A stretch of DNA of 33,641 nt from UBA1259 sp964453915 (GCA_964453915.1 CAYVPW010000010.1:1-33641); one strand, 5' to 3'. Shown: positions 22,995 to 32,195, counted from the first letter of the stretch. A program made the numbers and translations. Notes: generated by a model from the letters alone, not told the origin.

Positions 22995-23897
22995 ATGAGA
23001 TTGTTGATTACGGGTGCGTGGCATTGCGGAGAAGAACAGATCAAACAAATAAAAGAGATGGGACATTCTGTGCTTTTCTTGCAAAACGAAAAGGACGCAT
23101 TGCCTTGCGAGTATAAAGATGTAGACGGGGTAATTTGCAACGGATTGTTTTTGTATCACCCGATAGAAAAATTTATATCGCTTAAATATATTCAGTTGAC
23201 AAGCGCAGGATTTGACAGAGTGCCGATGGATTACGTAAACGCTCACGGCATAGAAATAAAAAACGCGCGCGGTGTATATAGCGTGCCTATGGCTGAATTT
23301 GCCGTTTGCGGAGTTTTGCAACTATATAAGCAAAGTCGGTTCTTTTATGAAAATCAAAAGAAGCGTTTATGGGAAAAACAGCGTGGTCTTTTAGAACTTA
23401 ACGGAAAAACCGTTTGCATAGTAGGTTGCGGTAGCGTTGGAACGGAATGCGCAAAGCGTTTTAATGTTTTTGGTTGCAACGTGATAGGCGTAGATTTGTT
23501 TTTAAGAGAAGACGGTTTTTATAAAAACATTTATCCGTTAGAAGAAATAGATAAATGTTTGTCCGTTTCGGACGTGGTTGTGCTTACCTTGCCTTTGACG
23601 GATAAAACCAGAGGCATAATAAACCAAAGTAGCTTTGAAAAAATGAAAGATAACAGCGTGCTTGTAAACATAGCGCGCGGTGCGGTTGTAGAAGAAAGTG
23701 CATTGGTTAAAGCATTAGACGAGAAATTGTTGGGTGCCGTGGTAGACGTGTTCGATAACGAACCGCTTTGCGATACAAATCCTTTGTGGGATAAGGAAAA
23801 CGTTATTATAACCCCGCACAACAGTTTTGTCGGTGATGGAAATACGGAAAGGTTAAACCAGGTTATTTTAAATAATTTGGGCGGAGGAAAAAAGTGA
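22995..23897 (+). CDS. D-isomer-specific 2-hydroxyacid dehydrogenase
   Basis: 300 aa. Interconverts 2-keto and D-2-hydroxy acids with NAD(H). The Rossmann motif is VCIVGCGSVGTECAKRF (about residues 136-152). The catalytic triad is visible: Arg in NIARGAVV, Glu in VFDNEPL and His in ITPHNSF. The N-terminal substrate lobe is short and divergent from PGDH (SerA), so serine synthesis is less likely. Placed right after the aldolase, it may reduce the keto acid that enzyme produces, for a hydroxy-acid substituent or sugar in the polysaccharide; this is inference. A GGAGG ribosome binding site for the next gene lies within its end. Confidence 0.88.
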   Translation: MRLLITGAWHCGEEQIKQIKEMGHSVLFLQNEKDALPCEYKDVDGVICNGLFLYHPIEKFISLKYIQLTSAGFDRVPMDYVNAHGIEIKNARGVYSVPMAEFAVCGVLQLYKQSRFFYENQKKRLWEKQRGLLELNGKTVCIVGCGSVGTECAKRFNVFGCNVIGVDLFLREDGFYKNIYPLEEIDKCLSVSDVVVLTLPLTDKTRGIINQSSFEKMKDNSVLVNIARGAVVEESALVKALDEKLLGAVVDVFDNEPLCDTNPLWDKENVIITPHNSFVGDGNTERLNQVILNNLGGGKK

Positions 23898-25012
23898 AGT
23901 GTATTATAGTGTCTCCAAAAAACCGCACGGTTTATAATTTTAGAGGAGATTTGATTAAAAAAATAATTGATAACGGTTATGAGGTTGTTGTGACCGGACC
24001 TAATAGTATCGATATAGATAAGATAGTTGAATTGGGGGTGCGTTTCGTTGAAATTCCAAATAATAAAAACGGCGTTAATCCATTTGCAGATTTAAAATAT
24101 CAAAAACACTTACAAAAATTGTTTGAAGCAGAACAGCCAGATGTTGTTTTCGGATATACTAGTAAACCCGTTATTTATGGGACGCTTGCGGCAAAGAAAG
24201 CAGAGAAAAAAACAAAAAAGAAAATCCACACTGTAGCTATGGTGACCGGCGTTGGATACGCTTTTACGGCAAATACGTTTAAGGCGAGGTTGATTCGCTT
24301 AATTATGTCGGTGTTGTATAAAAGAGCGTTCAAAAAGGCGGATAAGGTTGTTTTTCAAAATGACGACGATAAGTGTCAATTTGAAAATATTAAACTAGTA
24401 AAACCTATAAAAACGGGAGTGGTGAACGGTTCCGGTGTCAACACAAACAAATTTTATGTGGCGGAATATCCTGAAATTATAACTTTTTTTATGCTTGCAA
24501 GGGTGATGTATTCAAAGGGAGTGCGTGAATATTTAGAAGCGTGTAGAATTGTAAAAAAACAATATCCGCAAGTGAGATGTATGTTGTTAGGTGCTTGTGA
24601 AAATATACAAGACTCTATGTCTAAAGAAGATTTAGCCCCGTATATTAAAGAGGAAATTATAGAATATTTTGGAGAAACCGATAAAGTTGTTGACTATTAC
24701 AAACAATGTTCCGTTTACGTTTTGCCCTCTTACAGGGAAGGAACGCCGAGAACCGTTTTAGAAGCGGCATCTATGGGAAGAGCAATTATTACGACTGATG
24801 CTCCTGGGTGCAGGGGAACCGTTATTGACGGAGAAACGGGGTTTATTGTTCCAACTAAAGACAGTGAGACTCTTGCCAGTAAAATGATGGAATTTGTAAA
24901 AAATCCTGATCTTATTAAAATAATGGGACAGGCTTCAGCAAAGTATTGTCGAGAAAAATTCGACGTAGAAAAAGTTAACACGGTAATGTGTGATTATTTG
25001 AATATAAAATAA
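23894..25012 (+). CDS. Glycosyltransferase family 4 (PglA-like)
   Basis: 372 aa GT-B enzyme. N-terminal acceptor domain (MKCIIVSPKNRTVYNFRGDL; TSKPVIYGTLAAKKA; TGVGYAF), then the donor domain with FFMLARVMYSKGVREYLEA, VLPSYREGTPRTVLEAASMG (EX7E-type motif) and TTDAPGCRGTVIDGETGF. This set is typical of PglA/CapM-like GalNAc or FucNAc transferases that add the second sugar onto undecaprenyl-PP-linked sugar. Starts at GTG 23894 with GGAGG 6 nt upstream, overlapping the previous stop. The second step of repeat-unit assembly is a reasonable role; the sugar is not certain. Confidence 0.9.
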   Translation: MKCIIVSPKNRTVYNFRGDLIKKIIDNGYEVVVTGPNSIDIDKIVELGVRFVEIPNNKNGVNPFADLKYQKHLQKLFEAEQPDVVFGYTSKPVIYGTLAAKKAEKKTKKKIHTVAMVTGVGYAFTANTFKARLIRLIMSVLYKRAFKKADKVVFQNDDDKCQFENIKLVKPIKTGVVNGSGVNTNKFYVAEYPEIITFFMLARVMYSKGVREYLEACRIVKKQYPQVRCMLLGACENIQDSMSKEDLAPYIKEEIIEYFGETDKVVDYYKQCSVYVLPSYREGTPRTVLEAASMGRAIITTDAPGCRGTVIDGETGFIVPTKDSETLASKMMEFVKNPDLIKIMGQASAKYCREKFDVEKVNTVMCDYLNIK

Positions 25013-25029
25013 AATGGAGATACTTTTAC

Positions 25030-26346
25030 ATGTTTGAAAATCTTTACGAAAAAATTTTAAAAGGCGAAGAAAAAATTTCCCTTGTCGGTCTTGGATATGT
25101 TGGTATGCCGATAGCGGTTGCTTTTGCAAAAAAAGTTAAAGTCGTTGGGTATGATTTAAATAAATCAAAAATTGATTTATATAAATCCGGTATAGATCCC
25201 ACCAACGAGGTTGGAAACGACGTGATTAAAAATACCGCCGTTGAATTTACTTCCGATGAAACCAAACTTCGTGAAGCAAAGTTTCATATAGTAGCGGTTC
25301 CAACTCCGGTATATGACGATAAAACACCGGACTTAACACCTGTTGAGGGTGCTAGCCGTATTTTAGGTAGAAATCTGGCAAAAGGTAGTATCGTCGTTTA
25401 CGAATCCACTGTTTATCCTGGTGTGACGGAAGACGTTTGCGTGCCTATTCTAGAAAAAGAATCAGGGCTTAAATGCGGTGTGGATTTTAAGGTCGGTTAT
25501 TCACCCGAGCGTATAAATCCGGGGGATAAACTACACCGTCTTGAAACCATCACGAAAATAGTATCTGGTATTGATAAAGAAACTTTAGACATTGTTGCTA
25601 AAGTTTACGAGCTTGTTGTAGAGGTTGGCGTTCACAGAGCTCCATGTATTAAAGTCGCAGAAGCGGCAAAAGTCATTGAAAATAGTCAACGTGATATCAA
25701 TATTGCTTTTATGAATGAACTTTCGATTATTTTTAATAAAATCGGAGTGGATACAAAATCTGTATTAGAAGCAGCTGGAACGAAGTGGAATTTTATGAAG
25801 TTTTATCCGGGGCTAGTCGGTGGACATTGCATCGGCGTCGATCCTTATTACTTAACGTATAAAGCAGAACAAATAGGCTACCATAGCCAAGTTATTCTTG
25901 CGGGTCGTCGTATCAACGATGATATGGGCAAGTATGTTGCCGAAAACGTTGTTAAAAATTTGATTAAGGCAGAAAAAGCTGTAAAACATGCAAAGGTTGC
26001 CATTCTCGGTTTTACATTTAAGGAAAACTGTCCTGATACAAGAAATACAAAGATTTTTGATATCGTTAAGGAGTTGCGAGAGTACGGTATAGAACCTATG
26101 ATAGCAGATCCAACGGCAGATGCCGAAGAAGCTAAACGCTTATATGGTGTGGAATTTACAAACGTTAATAATATAAAAGATATGGATGCCGTTGTTTTGG
26201 CTGTTGCACATAAAGAATTTTCAAACTTCACTGTTGCAGATATAAACAAAATGTTTGGCGAAGGCAAAAAAGTATTGTTGGATATTAAAGGATTGTTAAA
26301 CAAAGAAGAATTTGAGCAAGCAGGTTATAATTATTGGAGATTGTAA
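25030..26346 (+). CDS. tviB: UDP-N-acetyl-hexosamine 6-dehydrogenase (TviB/WbpO-like)
   Basis: 438 aa nucleotide-sugar dehydrogenase; two-step NAD-dependent oxidation of C6 to the uronic acid. NAD-binding ISLVGLGYVGMPIAVAFA (about residues 16-33), VAVPTPVYDDKTPDLTPV, YESTVYPGVTED, GYSPERINPGD, and the catalytic cysteine in GLVGGHCIGVDPYYLTYKAE (about 257-276). The sequence type, in particular TPVYDDKTPDLTP and the lack of UDP-glucose-dehydrogenase features, fits UDP-GlcNAc/GalNAc dehydrogenases. The next gene is the matching C4-epimerase, so the pair should give UDP-GalNAcA as in Vi antigen synthesis. Symbol given by similarity only. Confidence 0.88.
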   Translation: MFENLYEKILKGEEKISLVGLGYVGMPIAVAFAKKVKVVGYDLNKSKIDLYKSGIDPTNEVGNDVIKNTAVEFTSDETKLREAKFHIVAVPTPVYDDKTPDLTPVEGASRILGRNLAKGSIVVYESTVYPGVTEDVCVPILEKESGLKCGVDFKVGYSPERINPGDKLHRLETITKIVSGIDKETLDIVAKVYELVVEVGVHRAPCIKVAEAAKVIENSQRDINIAFMNELSIIFNKIGVDTKSVLEAAGTKWNFMKFYPGLVGGHCIGVDPYYLTYKAEQIGYHSQVILAGRRINDDMGKYVAENVVKNLIKAEKAVKHAKVAILGFTFKENCPDTRNTKIFDIVKELREYGIEPMIADPTADAEEAKRLYGVEFTNVNNIKDMDAVVLAVAHKEFSNFTVADINKMFGEGKKVLLDIKGLLNKEEFEQAGYNYWRL

Positions 26347-26348
26347 TT

Positions 26349-27323
26349 ATGGGATACAGACATTTAAGTTTTCCGGAAAACTCTTTGTTTTTAGTGACGG
26401 GAGGCGCAGGATTTATAGGGTCCAATTTATGTGAAGCCATTTTGAAAATGGGGTATAGAGTGCGTTGTTTAGATGATTTGTCAACGGGGAAACAGCGCAA
26501 TGTTGATATGTTTTTACATAACACTAACTATGAATTTATAAAGGGTGATATTAAAGATTTAGACACATGTATGAAGGCTTGCGAGGGTGTGGATTATGTA
26601 TTGAATCAAGCCGCTTGGGGAAGTGTGCCGCGCTCTTTAGAGATGCCGGTATTTTATTGTAAAAACAATATAGAAGGAACTCTTAATATGTTAGAGGCTG
26701 CAAGGCGAAACGGCGTAAAAAAATTTGTTTATGCGTCTTCTTCGTCTGTGTATGGCGACGAACCGAATTTGCCTAAAAGAGAGGGCAGAGAAGGAAATTT
26801 GTTGTCTCCGTATGCGCTTACAAAACGTTGTGACGAGGAGTGGGCAAAACTATATACTAAATATTACGGTCTAGATACATATGGAATGCGCTATTTTAAC
26901 GTGTTCGGGCGTCGACAAGATCCAAACGGAGCTTATGCTGCGGTTATTCCTAAATTTATAAAACAACTTTTGGCAGACGAGCAACCGACTATAAACGGAG
27001 ACGGTAAGCAAAGTCGTGATTTTACGTATGTTGAAAACGTCATTGAGGCAAATTTAAAAGCTTGTTTAGCATCTCACGAAGCGGCAGGTAATGCTTTTAA
27101 TATCGCTTACGGTGGTAGAGAGTATTTGATAGATATTTATAATACTTTAACAAGTGCACTAAAAAAGGATATTCCACCAAAATTCGGTCCGGATAGAAAA
27201 GGAGATATAAAACATTCTAACGCAGATATTTCTAAAGCAAAAGAACTTTTAGGATATGAACCGGAGTATGATTTTGCACGTGGACTTAATGAAGCAATCG
27301 CTTGGTATAAGGAGAATTTGTAA
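26349..27323 (+). CDS. tviC: UDP-GlcNAc(A) C4-epimerase (TviC/WbpP-like SDR)
   Basis: 324 aa extended short-chain dehydrogenase. Rossmann VTGGAGFIGSNLCEAIL near residues 14-30, YASSSSVYGDEPNLPK, and the catalytic YxxxK as SPYALTKRCDEEWAKLY. NVFGRRQDPNGAYAAVIPKF is typical of UDP-N-acetylhexosamine epimerases. I chose ATG 26349 (GGAG 8 nt upstream) instead of the longer frame beginning at TTG 26334, which has no conserved residues. With the preceding dehydrogenase it would supply UDP-GalNAc-type uronic acid. An alternative is plain UDP-GlcNAc/GalNAc interconversion. Confidence 0.9.
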   Translation: MGYRHLSFPENSLFLVTGGAGFIGSNLCEAILKMGYRVRCLDDLSTGKQRNVDMFLHNTNYEFIKGDIKDLDTCMKACEGVDYVLNQAAWGSVPRSLEMPVFYCKNNIEGTLNMLEAARRNGVKKFVYASSSSVYGDEPNLPKREGREGNLLSPYALTKRCDEEWAKLYTKYYGLDTYGMRYFNVFGRRQDPNGAYAAVIPKFIKQLLADEQPTINGDGKQSRDFTYVENVIEANLKACLASHEAAGNAFNIAYGGREYLIDIYNTLTSALKKDIPPKFGPDRKGDIKHSNADISKAKELLGYEPEYDFARGLNEAIAWYKENL

Positions 27324-27324
27324 A

Positions 27325-28380
27325 ATGGCAGATATAAGTATTATAGTGCCTATTTATAATGCTGAAGAGTATTTAAAAGAGTGTTTGGATAGCGCCGTAA
27401 ATCAAACACTCAAAGATATTGAGATTATTTTAGTGGACGACGGGGCAACAGATTCTAGTCCTAAAATATGCGATGAATATGCAGAAAAAGACGCTCGTAT
27501 TTGTGTGATTCATAAAGATAATGGCGGCGTTTGCGATGCGAGAAACGTCGGGATGGCTGCGGTAAAAACAAAATGGTTTACATTTTTGGAAAGCGATGAT
27601 TGGCTTCCTTTAGATGCTTGTGAAAAACTTGTTAATAAAGCAAAGGCTTATAATGCTGACTTTGTTTTGGGAACTTATTATAAGGTATCCACGAGCGGAA
27701 AAACGATTAAGCATCCGTTTGATAAGGAAGAAATCGTTTTTTTGACTGACGAAGAAAGGCTATTTTTATCGGAGAGTATTTTGGGGCTTACAAAAGATCG
27801 CTTAAGACATCCGGATAATATAGACTCGCTTTTGACTGATACTGCAAAGTTGTTTTCAACGGAAATTGTTCGTAATAATGGATTGCAATGGATTAGCCGT
27901 AAGGAAATATATTCTGATTGTTTGGATTTTTTACTTAGATACGCTCTTTGTGCACGGTGTGCAGTCTATTTTGACGAGCCGATATATTATTATCGCCGTA
28001 CTAATGTGGGGTCTCAAACAGCTGGGTATAGAAAAGATACCTTAAAATTATGGTTGGTACAATTTGACTTGTTGAAAAAATTGATTCAAGAAAATGATTT
28101 GGACGAATTATGGGATGCGTATTATAGCAGAGTATGTTTTTCTATAATTCCCATTGGCGGAAACGCCTACAGAACAAGAAATAGAAAAGACGCTATGTGC
28201 GAAGTTAAAGAGGCTTTAACACAACCAATTTACAAGACGGCGTTTAAGAATTTTAAAATCTCTGCCTTACCGATAAAGTATAGACCCTTGTTCTTTTTCG
28301 CAAAGCATAAGTTGTATTGGCTTTTTTATAAAATGACCGTGATTATGCGGAAACAAATGAACAAACAAAGGGGGTTGTGA
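27325..28380 (+). CDS. Glycosyltransferase family 2
   Basis: 351 aa GT-A enzyme. ISIIVPIYNAEEYLKECLDS, EIILVDDGATDSSPKICDEY, KDNGGVCDARNVGM and the metal-binding ESDDWL (about residues 87-92) are the standard GT2 landmarks. The C-terminal half, with YFDEPIYYYRR, is as in capsule GT2s. ATG 27325 with GGAGA 9 nt upstream is the likely start; an upstream in-frame extension overlaps the epimerase gene and is non-conserved. It transfers one sugar of the repeat unit on the cytoplasmic face. Its stop overlaps the remnant gene that follows (GTGATG). Confidence 0.92.
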   Translation: MADISIIVPIYNAEEYLKECLDSAVNQTLKDIEIILVDDGATDSSPKICDEYAEKDARICVIHKDNGGVCDARNVGMAAVKTKWFTFLESDDWLPLDACEKLVNKAKAYNADFVLGTYYKVSTSGKTIKHPFDKEEIVFLTDEERLFLSESILGLTKDRLRHPDNIDSLLTDTAKLFSTEIVRNNGLQWISRKEIYSDCLDFLLRYALCARCAVYFDEPIYYYRRTNVGSQTAGYRKDTLKLWLVQFDLLKKLIQENDLDELWDAYYSRVCFSIIPIGGNAYRTRNRKDAMCEVKEALTQPIYKTAFKNFKISALPIKYRPLFFFAKHKLYWLFYKMTVIMRKQMNKQRGL

Positions 28381-28616
28381 TGGATAAACTCATCAATATA
28401 ATCAATCCCGTAAACAAAACAGATAAATAGTTGTGTGCGAGTGCAAAGTCAGTGTTGAAACAAACATATTCAAAAAATGAAATGATTTTGGTAGACGATG
28501 AAGTGAATATGATTTTAAAAAGTGTTGACACGCAAAAAAATCAATTGGAAGGCAAATGCGGAGGATTGTTTTTTCGAAATATGTACATTTTTGCGCTCAA
28601 TATTGTGGCGGCGTAG
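28380..28616 (+). pseudogene. Glycosyltransferase family 2 remnant
   Basis: A 78-codon frame from ATG 28380 reads MDKLINIINPVNKTDK, then TAG (28428-28430), then LCASAKSVLKQTYSKNEMIL and VDDE. This is the start of a GT2 domain (compare IPVYNTDKYL...SVLNQTY...EIILVDDGS) with a nonsense codon at the tyrosine usually found before L. After VDD the similarity disappears; the remainder (SVDTQKNQLEGKCGG) looks like joined fragments. A degraded gene, with internal deletion, kept between two intact glycosyltransferases. Confidence 0.6.
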
Positions 28617-28628
28617 CGGGGGTAGACA

Positions 28629-29927
28629 TTGAAAATTTTAATTGTGTCTAATTCGCCTTGGAGAAATGATAACAGTTTCGGAAATTCGTTTTCGAATATC
28701 TTCGGGGGAATGAAAAATTTAGAAATAGCAAATATATATTGCAAGTACGGAAAACCGAATACTACAATAGTGCAACGTTTTTTTCAAATCACGGAAAAAT
28801 CGTTGATTAATCACGCCTTAAAAAGGACGCCTTCAGGCAAAGAAGTTTTTATAGAAAACGATGAGAATATAAAATTTGACGACGGCGAAAAGATATTTAA
28901 CGTGGCGCGTAAATATAAAAGCCATATTTTGTACTGGATACGTACGCTTATCTGGAAACTTGGCAAATGGAAAAGTAAAGAATTGATAGATTTTATCGAT
29001 GATTTCAAGCCTGATTTGTTGTTCATCCCGATTTATTATTCGGGTTATATTCATTCTATAAATAAATTCATAAAAAAGCGTTGGAACTTGCCGTGCGTGG
29101 GCTATGTGTCAGACGATGTGTATACATTGCGGCAGTTTTCTTTGTCACCTCTGTTTTGGATAGATCGACTTTGTATGCGTCCGAAAATGAAACGGGTGTT
29201 TTCTTGGTGCAATCCAGTGTACGTTATTTCTAATATTCAAAAGCAAGAGTATACGAAGATTTTCGGGGATAAATTTAAAATTTTGACGAAGTGTAACGAT
29301 TTTTCAGATGAAAAAAAGCCTTTATCAAAAGAACATGGTAACACATTGAAATTGATTTATGCCGGCAATATAAGTAGGGGTAGATTTGATATTTTGGCTA
29401 AACTGGCAAAAGCTATTCAAAAACTAAATGAAAACGGTGTAAAATTCAGTTTGGATATTTACTCGCTTTCTCCACTAAAAGAAAAACAAAAGGCTAAATT
29501 GAATTTGGAAAAAAGCAGTAGATTATTGCCAGCGGTTGGCTATCAGGAATTACGAAAGATACAAGCGGATGCAGATGTTTTAGTTCACGTAGAGGGTTTT
29601 TCCTTGAGAGAGCGTTTGATTGTACATCAGTCGTTCTCTACAAAAATAGTCGATTATATTGCTACTAATCGTTGTATTTTAGCAATCGGAAGTAAGGATT
29701 GTGCATCTATAGATTATTTTATTCAAAATGATAATGCTGCCGTAGCGATAAGTGAAGAGGAAATTGAATCGAGGTTGAAAGAATTATACGATAGCAGAGA
29801 TTTAATGGATCAATATGCACAAAATGCCTGGGATTGTGGAAAAAAATTTCATTATAAACAAACAATGCAAAATATGTTAAAAAAAGATTTAGAATCTGCG
29901 ATAGAAAAGCATAAGGTAAATAATTAA
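28629..29927 (+). CDS. Glycosyltransferase (GT4-like, divergent)
   Basis: 432 aa. MKILIVSNSPWRNDNSFGNS at the N-terminus, then FIDDFKPDLLFIPIYYSGYI and later LKLIYAGNISRGRFDILAKL, LLPAVGYQELRKIQADADVL, and SFSTKIVDYIATNRCILAIG, the order of a GT-B enzyme. The donor-site glutamates are less standard than in typical GT4 (KIVDYIA instead of EAMA), so the family call is tentative. It begins with TTG (28629) behind a GGGGG site 6 nt upstream; no in-frame ATG fits. It ends one base into the next gene. Sugar specificity unknown. Confidence 0.8.
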   Translation: MKILIVSNSPWRNDNSFGNSFSNIFGGMKNLEIANIYCKYGKPNTTIVQRFFQITEKSLINHALKRTPSGKEVFIENDENIKFDDGEKIFNVARKYKSHILYWIRTLIWKLGKWKSKELIDFIDDFKPDLLFIPIYYSGYIHSINKFIKKRWNLPCVGYVSDDVYTLRQFSLSPLFWIDRLCMRPKMKRVFSWCNPVYVISNIQKQEYTKIFGDKFKILTKCNDFSDEKKPLSKEHGNTLKLIYAGNISRGRFDILAKLAKAIQKLNENGVKFSLDIYSLSPLKEKQKAKLNLEKSSRLLPAVGYQELRKIQADADVLVHVEGFSLRERLIVHQSFSTKIVDYIATNRCILAIGSKDCASIDYFIQNDNAAVAISEEEIESRLKELYDSRDLMDQYAQNAWDCGKKFHYKQTMQNMLKKDLESAIEKHKVNN

Positions 29928-31144
29928 TGAAGATTTTACAAATTAATGCAGTATACGGAGCGGGAAGCACGGGGCGAATAGTTGCGGAGTTATCAGAAGA
30001 AATAAAGCGTACTGGCGGAGAATCGTTTGTGGCGTTTCAGCGTGCTACAAAAGATGTTGAGAACGGTTTTTTGATGGGGAATAAGTTTTTTAATAAAAAA
30101 GATGCCTTGTTTTCTCGTGTTTTCGGTCTGCAAGAATATGGCAATAAATTTGCTACGAAAAAGTTATTGCGTTGGATAAATAAAATACAACCAGACGTGG
30201 TCCATTTACACAACTTGCATAGCCATTATGTTAATTTACCGTTATTGTTGCGTTATTTGGCTGAAAATGATATACCTACGGTAATAACGTTGCACGACTG
30301 TTGGTTTTTTACAGGTAAATGCACGCATTATACTGTGGCGCAATGTGATAAATGGCAAAATTGTTGTGGCGGTTGTATTCAACTAAAAAAAGATATTCCT
30401 AGTTGTTTTTTTGATCGTACCTCAAAAATGTTAGCAGATAAAAAACGATTGTTTTTATCTATTCCTAGACTAGCGGTGATAGGCGTATCGGAGTGGATTA
30501 CAAACGAGGCGAAAAAATCTTATCTTAAAGAAGCAAAAGTTATAGAAAGTATTTATAATTGGATTGATTTAGGTGTGTTTTATCCGCGTAAAGACGACGT
30601 GCGTGAGCAATACTCAATATCAAAAGATAAATTTACCGTTCTATGTATCGGGGCAGGTTGGAAAGAAGGAACAAACAAGTTTAGCGACTTGTTGACTTTT
30701 GCGAATAAATTGCCTTCTGATATACAAATTGTATTAGTCGGAAATGTGGAAGCAAGCAAAAGTTTGCCAAAAAACGTGATAGAATTAGGATATATTAAAG
30801 ATGTAGGGGAGTTGGCAAAGGTATATTCCATGGCAGATGCTTACGTACATTTGTCTCGCGAGGATACGTTCGGTAAAGTGATAGCGGAAGCAATGGCGTG
30901 TGGGACGCCGGCTGTTGTTTATAACTCTACTGCTTGTCCGGAGATTGTTGGAGACGGGTGTGGCTACGTTGTAGATGTCGGTGATGTAGACGGAATATGT
31001 ATTGCCATTGATAAAATATCAAAAAACGGGAAAATTGCATATTCACCCGCTTGTGTTGCGTGGGCTACCGAGCGTTTTGAAAAAGAAAAGCTATTGAAAA
31101 AGACGTTTGCTTTGTATCAAAAGTTGATACGGGGAGACATATAG
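29927..31144 (+). CDS. Glycosyltransferase family 4
   Basis: 405 aa GT-B enzyme. N-terminal ILQINAVYGAGSTGRIVAEL, the strongly diagnostic PDVVHLHNLHSHYVNLPLLL and TLHDCWFFTGKCTHY followed by a Cys-rich CDKWQNCCGGC, and the donor domain YVHLSREDTFGKVIAEAMAC then GTPAVVYNSTACPE (EX7E). This subfamily is common in capsule and exopolysaccharide clusters of Firmicutes and Bacteroidota. It shares one base with the genes on both sides (ATG at 29927; stop TAG sharing its G with GTG at 31144), so translation is tightly coupled. Confidence 0.93.
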   Translation: MKILQINAVYGAGSTGRIVAELSEEIKRTGGESFVAFQRATKDVENGFLMGNKFFNKKDALFSRVFGLQEYGNKFATKKLLRWINKIQPDVVHLHNLHSHYVNLPLLLRYLAENDIPTVITLHDCWFFTGKCTHYTVAQCDKWQNCCGGCIQLKKDIPSCFFDRTSKMLADKKRLFLSIPRLAVIGVSEWITNEAKKSYLKEAKVIESIYNWIDLGVFYPRKDDVREQYSISKDKFTVLCIGAGWKEGTNKFSDLLTFANKLPSDIQIVLVGNVEASKSLPKNVIELGYIKDVGELAKVYSMADAYVHLSREDTFGKVIAEAMACGTPAVVYNSTACPEIVGDGCGYVVDVGDVDGICIAIDKISKNGKIAYSPACVAWATERFEKEKLLKKTFALYQKLIRGDI

Positions 31145-32190
31145 TGTATATATTATTATTTGTAGTTGTTTTTATATTTGCGTGGATTTTTTTATCTAAA
31201 AAATTCTTAAAAAACGGAAAAAAAGCATTTTTGATTGCTGCTGGTTTTGCGTTGTTTTTGTATGCCGCTTTACGTTCTAAAGATTATTCCGGAGACGTTA
31301 TAGGATATGTAAATAAATTTAATAATTACAAAAATTATTCGTTTGAAGCAATGTTAAAATTGTATACCACCGATATAAAAAACCCTACATTTCATCTGTT
31401 GGGTTGGTTGATTGGGCGAATATTTGGTGATGCTCAGTTTTGGATTGCTTTTATTGGTGCGGTGTATGCATTTAGCGGGGTGTTTGTCATATACAAAGAA
31501 TCAGAGTCACCCTTAATGAGTGTTATTGCGTGGATAAGTTTGGGCTTTTTCTCTTTTAGTTTAACAGGACTTCGTCAAGCAATGGCTTTGTCTTTTACGA
31601 TGCTAGCATATTTTCCTGCAAAAAATCGAAAACTTTTATGGTTTTTGTTATTGACTTTTATAGCAACATTATTTCATACTTCCGCATTTATTTTTGTTTT
31701 GATATATCCTATTGCAAACAAAAAAATGGGATTGTTCCACGTTGTTGTTGCAATAGTGGTTGTGGTTGTATTTATTGCATTCCAAGGTCAGTTGCGTAGT
31801 TTTATAAGTCAATTTTTTGAAGAAACCTATTTGTCCGGATACGCAGATAGCGAAACGAAGTTGACTTTTGCAGGGCTGATAGTTCAACTTGCTATTTTTG
31901 CTTTTGGGTTAATATATTATCCTAACGTAGTAAAAAAATACGAGCATGCTAATGTTTTGTATAATTTAGCATTTATAGGTGTGATTTTCCAAGTTTTTTC
32001 ATCTATGATTGCCGAGTTTTTTAGAGTGAGTATGTATTTTTCTTTTTTCAATATTTTATTGATTCCGTTGGCAATACAAAGTGAACCGAATAAAAAAACT
32101 AGACAAGTATTGTCTTTAGTAATCGGAATAGTGTTGTTGTTGTTTGCTTTCCGCAACGGTATACCGACATATGAGTTTTTTTGGGGGTAA
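31144..32190 (+). CDS. EpsG-like polysaccharide polymerase (Wzy-type membrane protein)
   Basis: 348 aa with about ten hydrophobic segments. LFLYAALRSKDYSGDVIGYV near the N-terminus, FSLTGLRQAMALSFTML in the middle and FHTSAFIFVLIYPIANK are hallmarks of the EpsG/Wzy family, in which the arginine of LRQ(A/G) is strongly conserved. Predicted to join repeat units on the outer face of the membrane after flipping. Its presence argues for a Wzx/Wzy-dependent pathway; the Wzx flippase is not in the window and is probably further downstream. GTG start overlapping the previous stop; the next gene follows after 5 nt. Confidence 0.88.
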   Translation: MYILLFVVVFIFAWIFLSKKFLKNGKKAFLIAAGFALFLYAALRSKDYSGDVIGYVNKFNNYKNYSFEAMLKLYTTDIKNPTFHLLGWLIGRIFGDAQFWIAFIGAVYAFSGVFVIYKESESPLMSVIAWISLGFFSFSLTGLRQAMALSFTMLAYFPAKNRKLLWFLLLTFIATLFHTSAFIFVLIYPIANKKMGLFHVVVAIVVVVVFIAFQGQLRSFISQFFEETYLSGYADSETKLTFAGLIVQLAIFAFGLIYYPNVVKKYEHANVLYNLAFIGVIFQVFSSMIAEFFRVSMYFSFFNILLIPLAIQSEPNKKTRQVLSLVIGIVLLLFAFRNGIPTYEFFWG

Positions 32191-32195
32191 TATAA

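Noticed and set aside
28617..28622. G5 run before the TTG start as a third contingency tract (also G5 at about 32183)
   Set aside because: Too short for frequent slippage; the first serves as the ribosome binding site.
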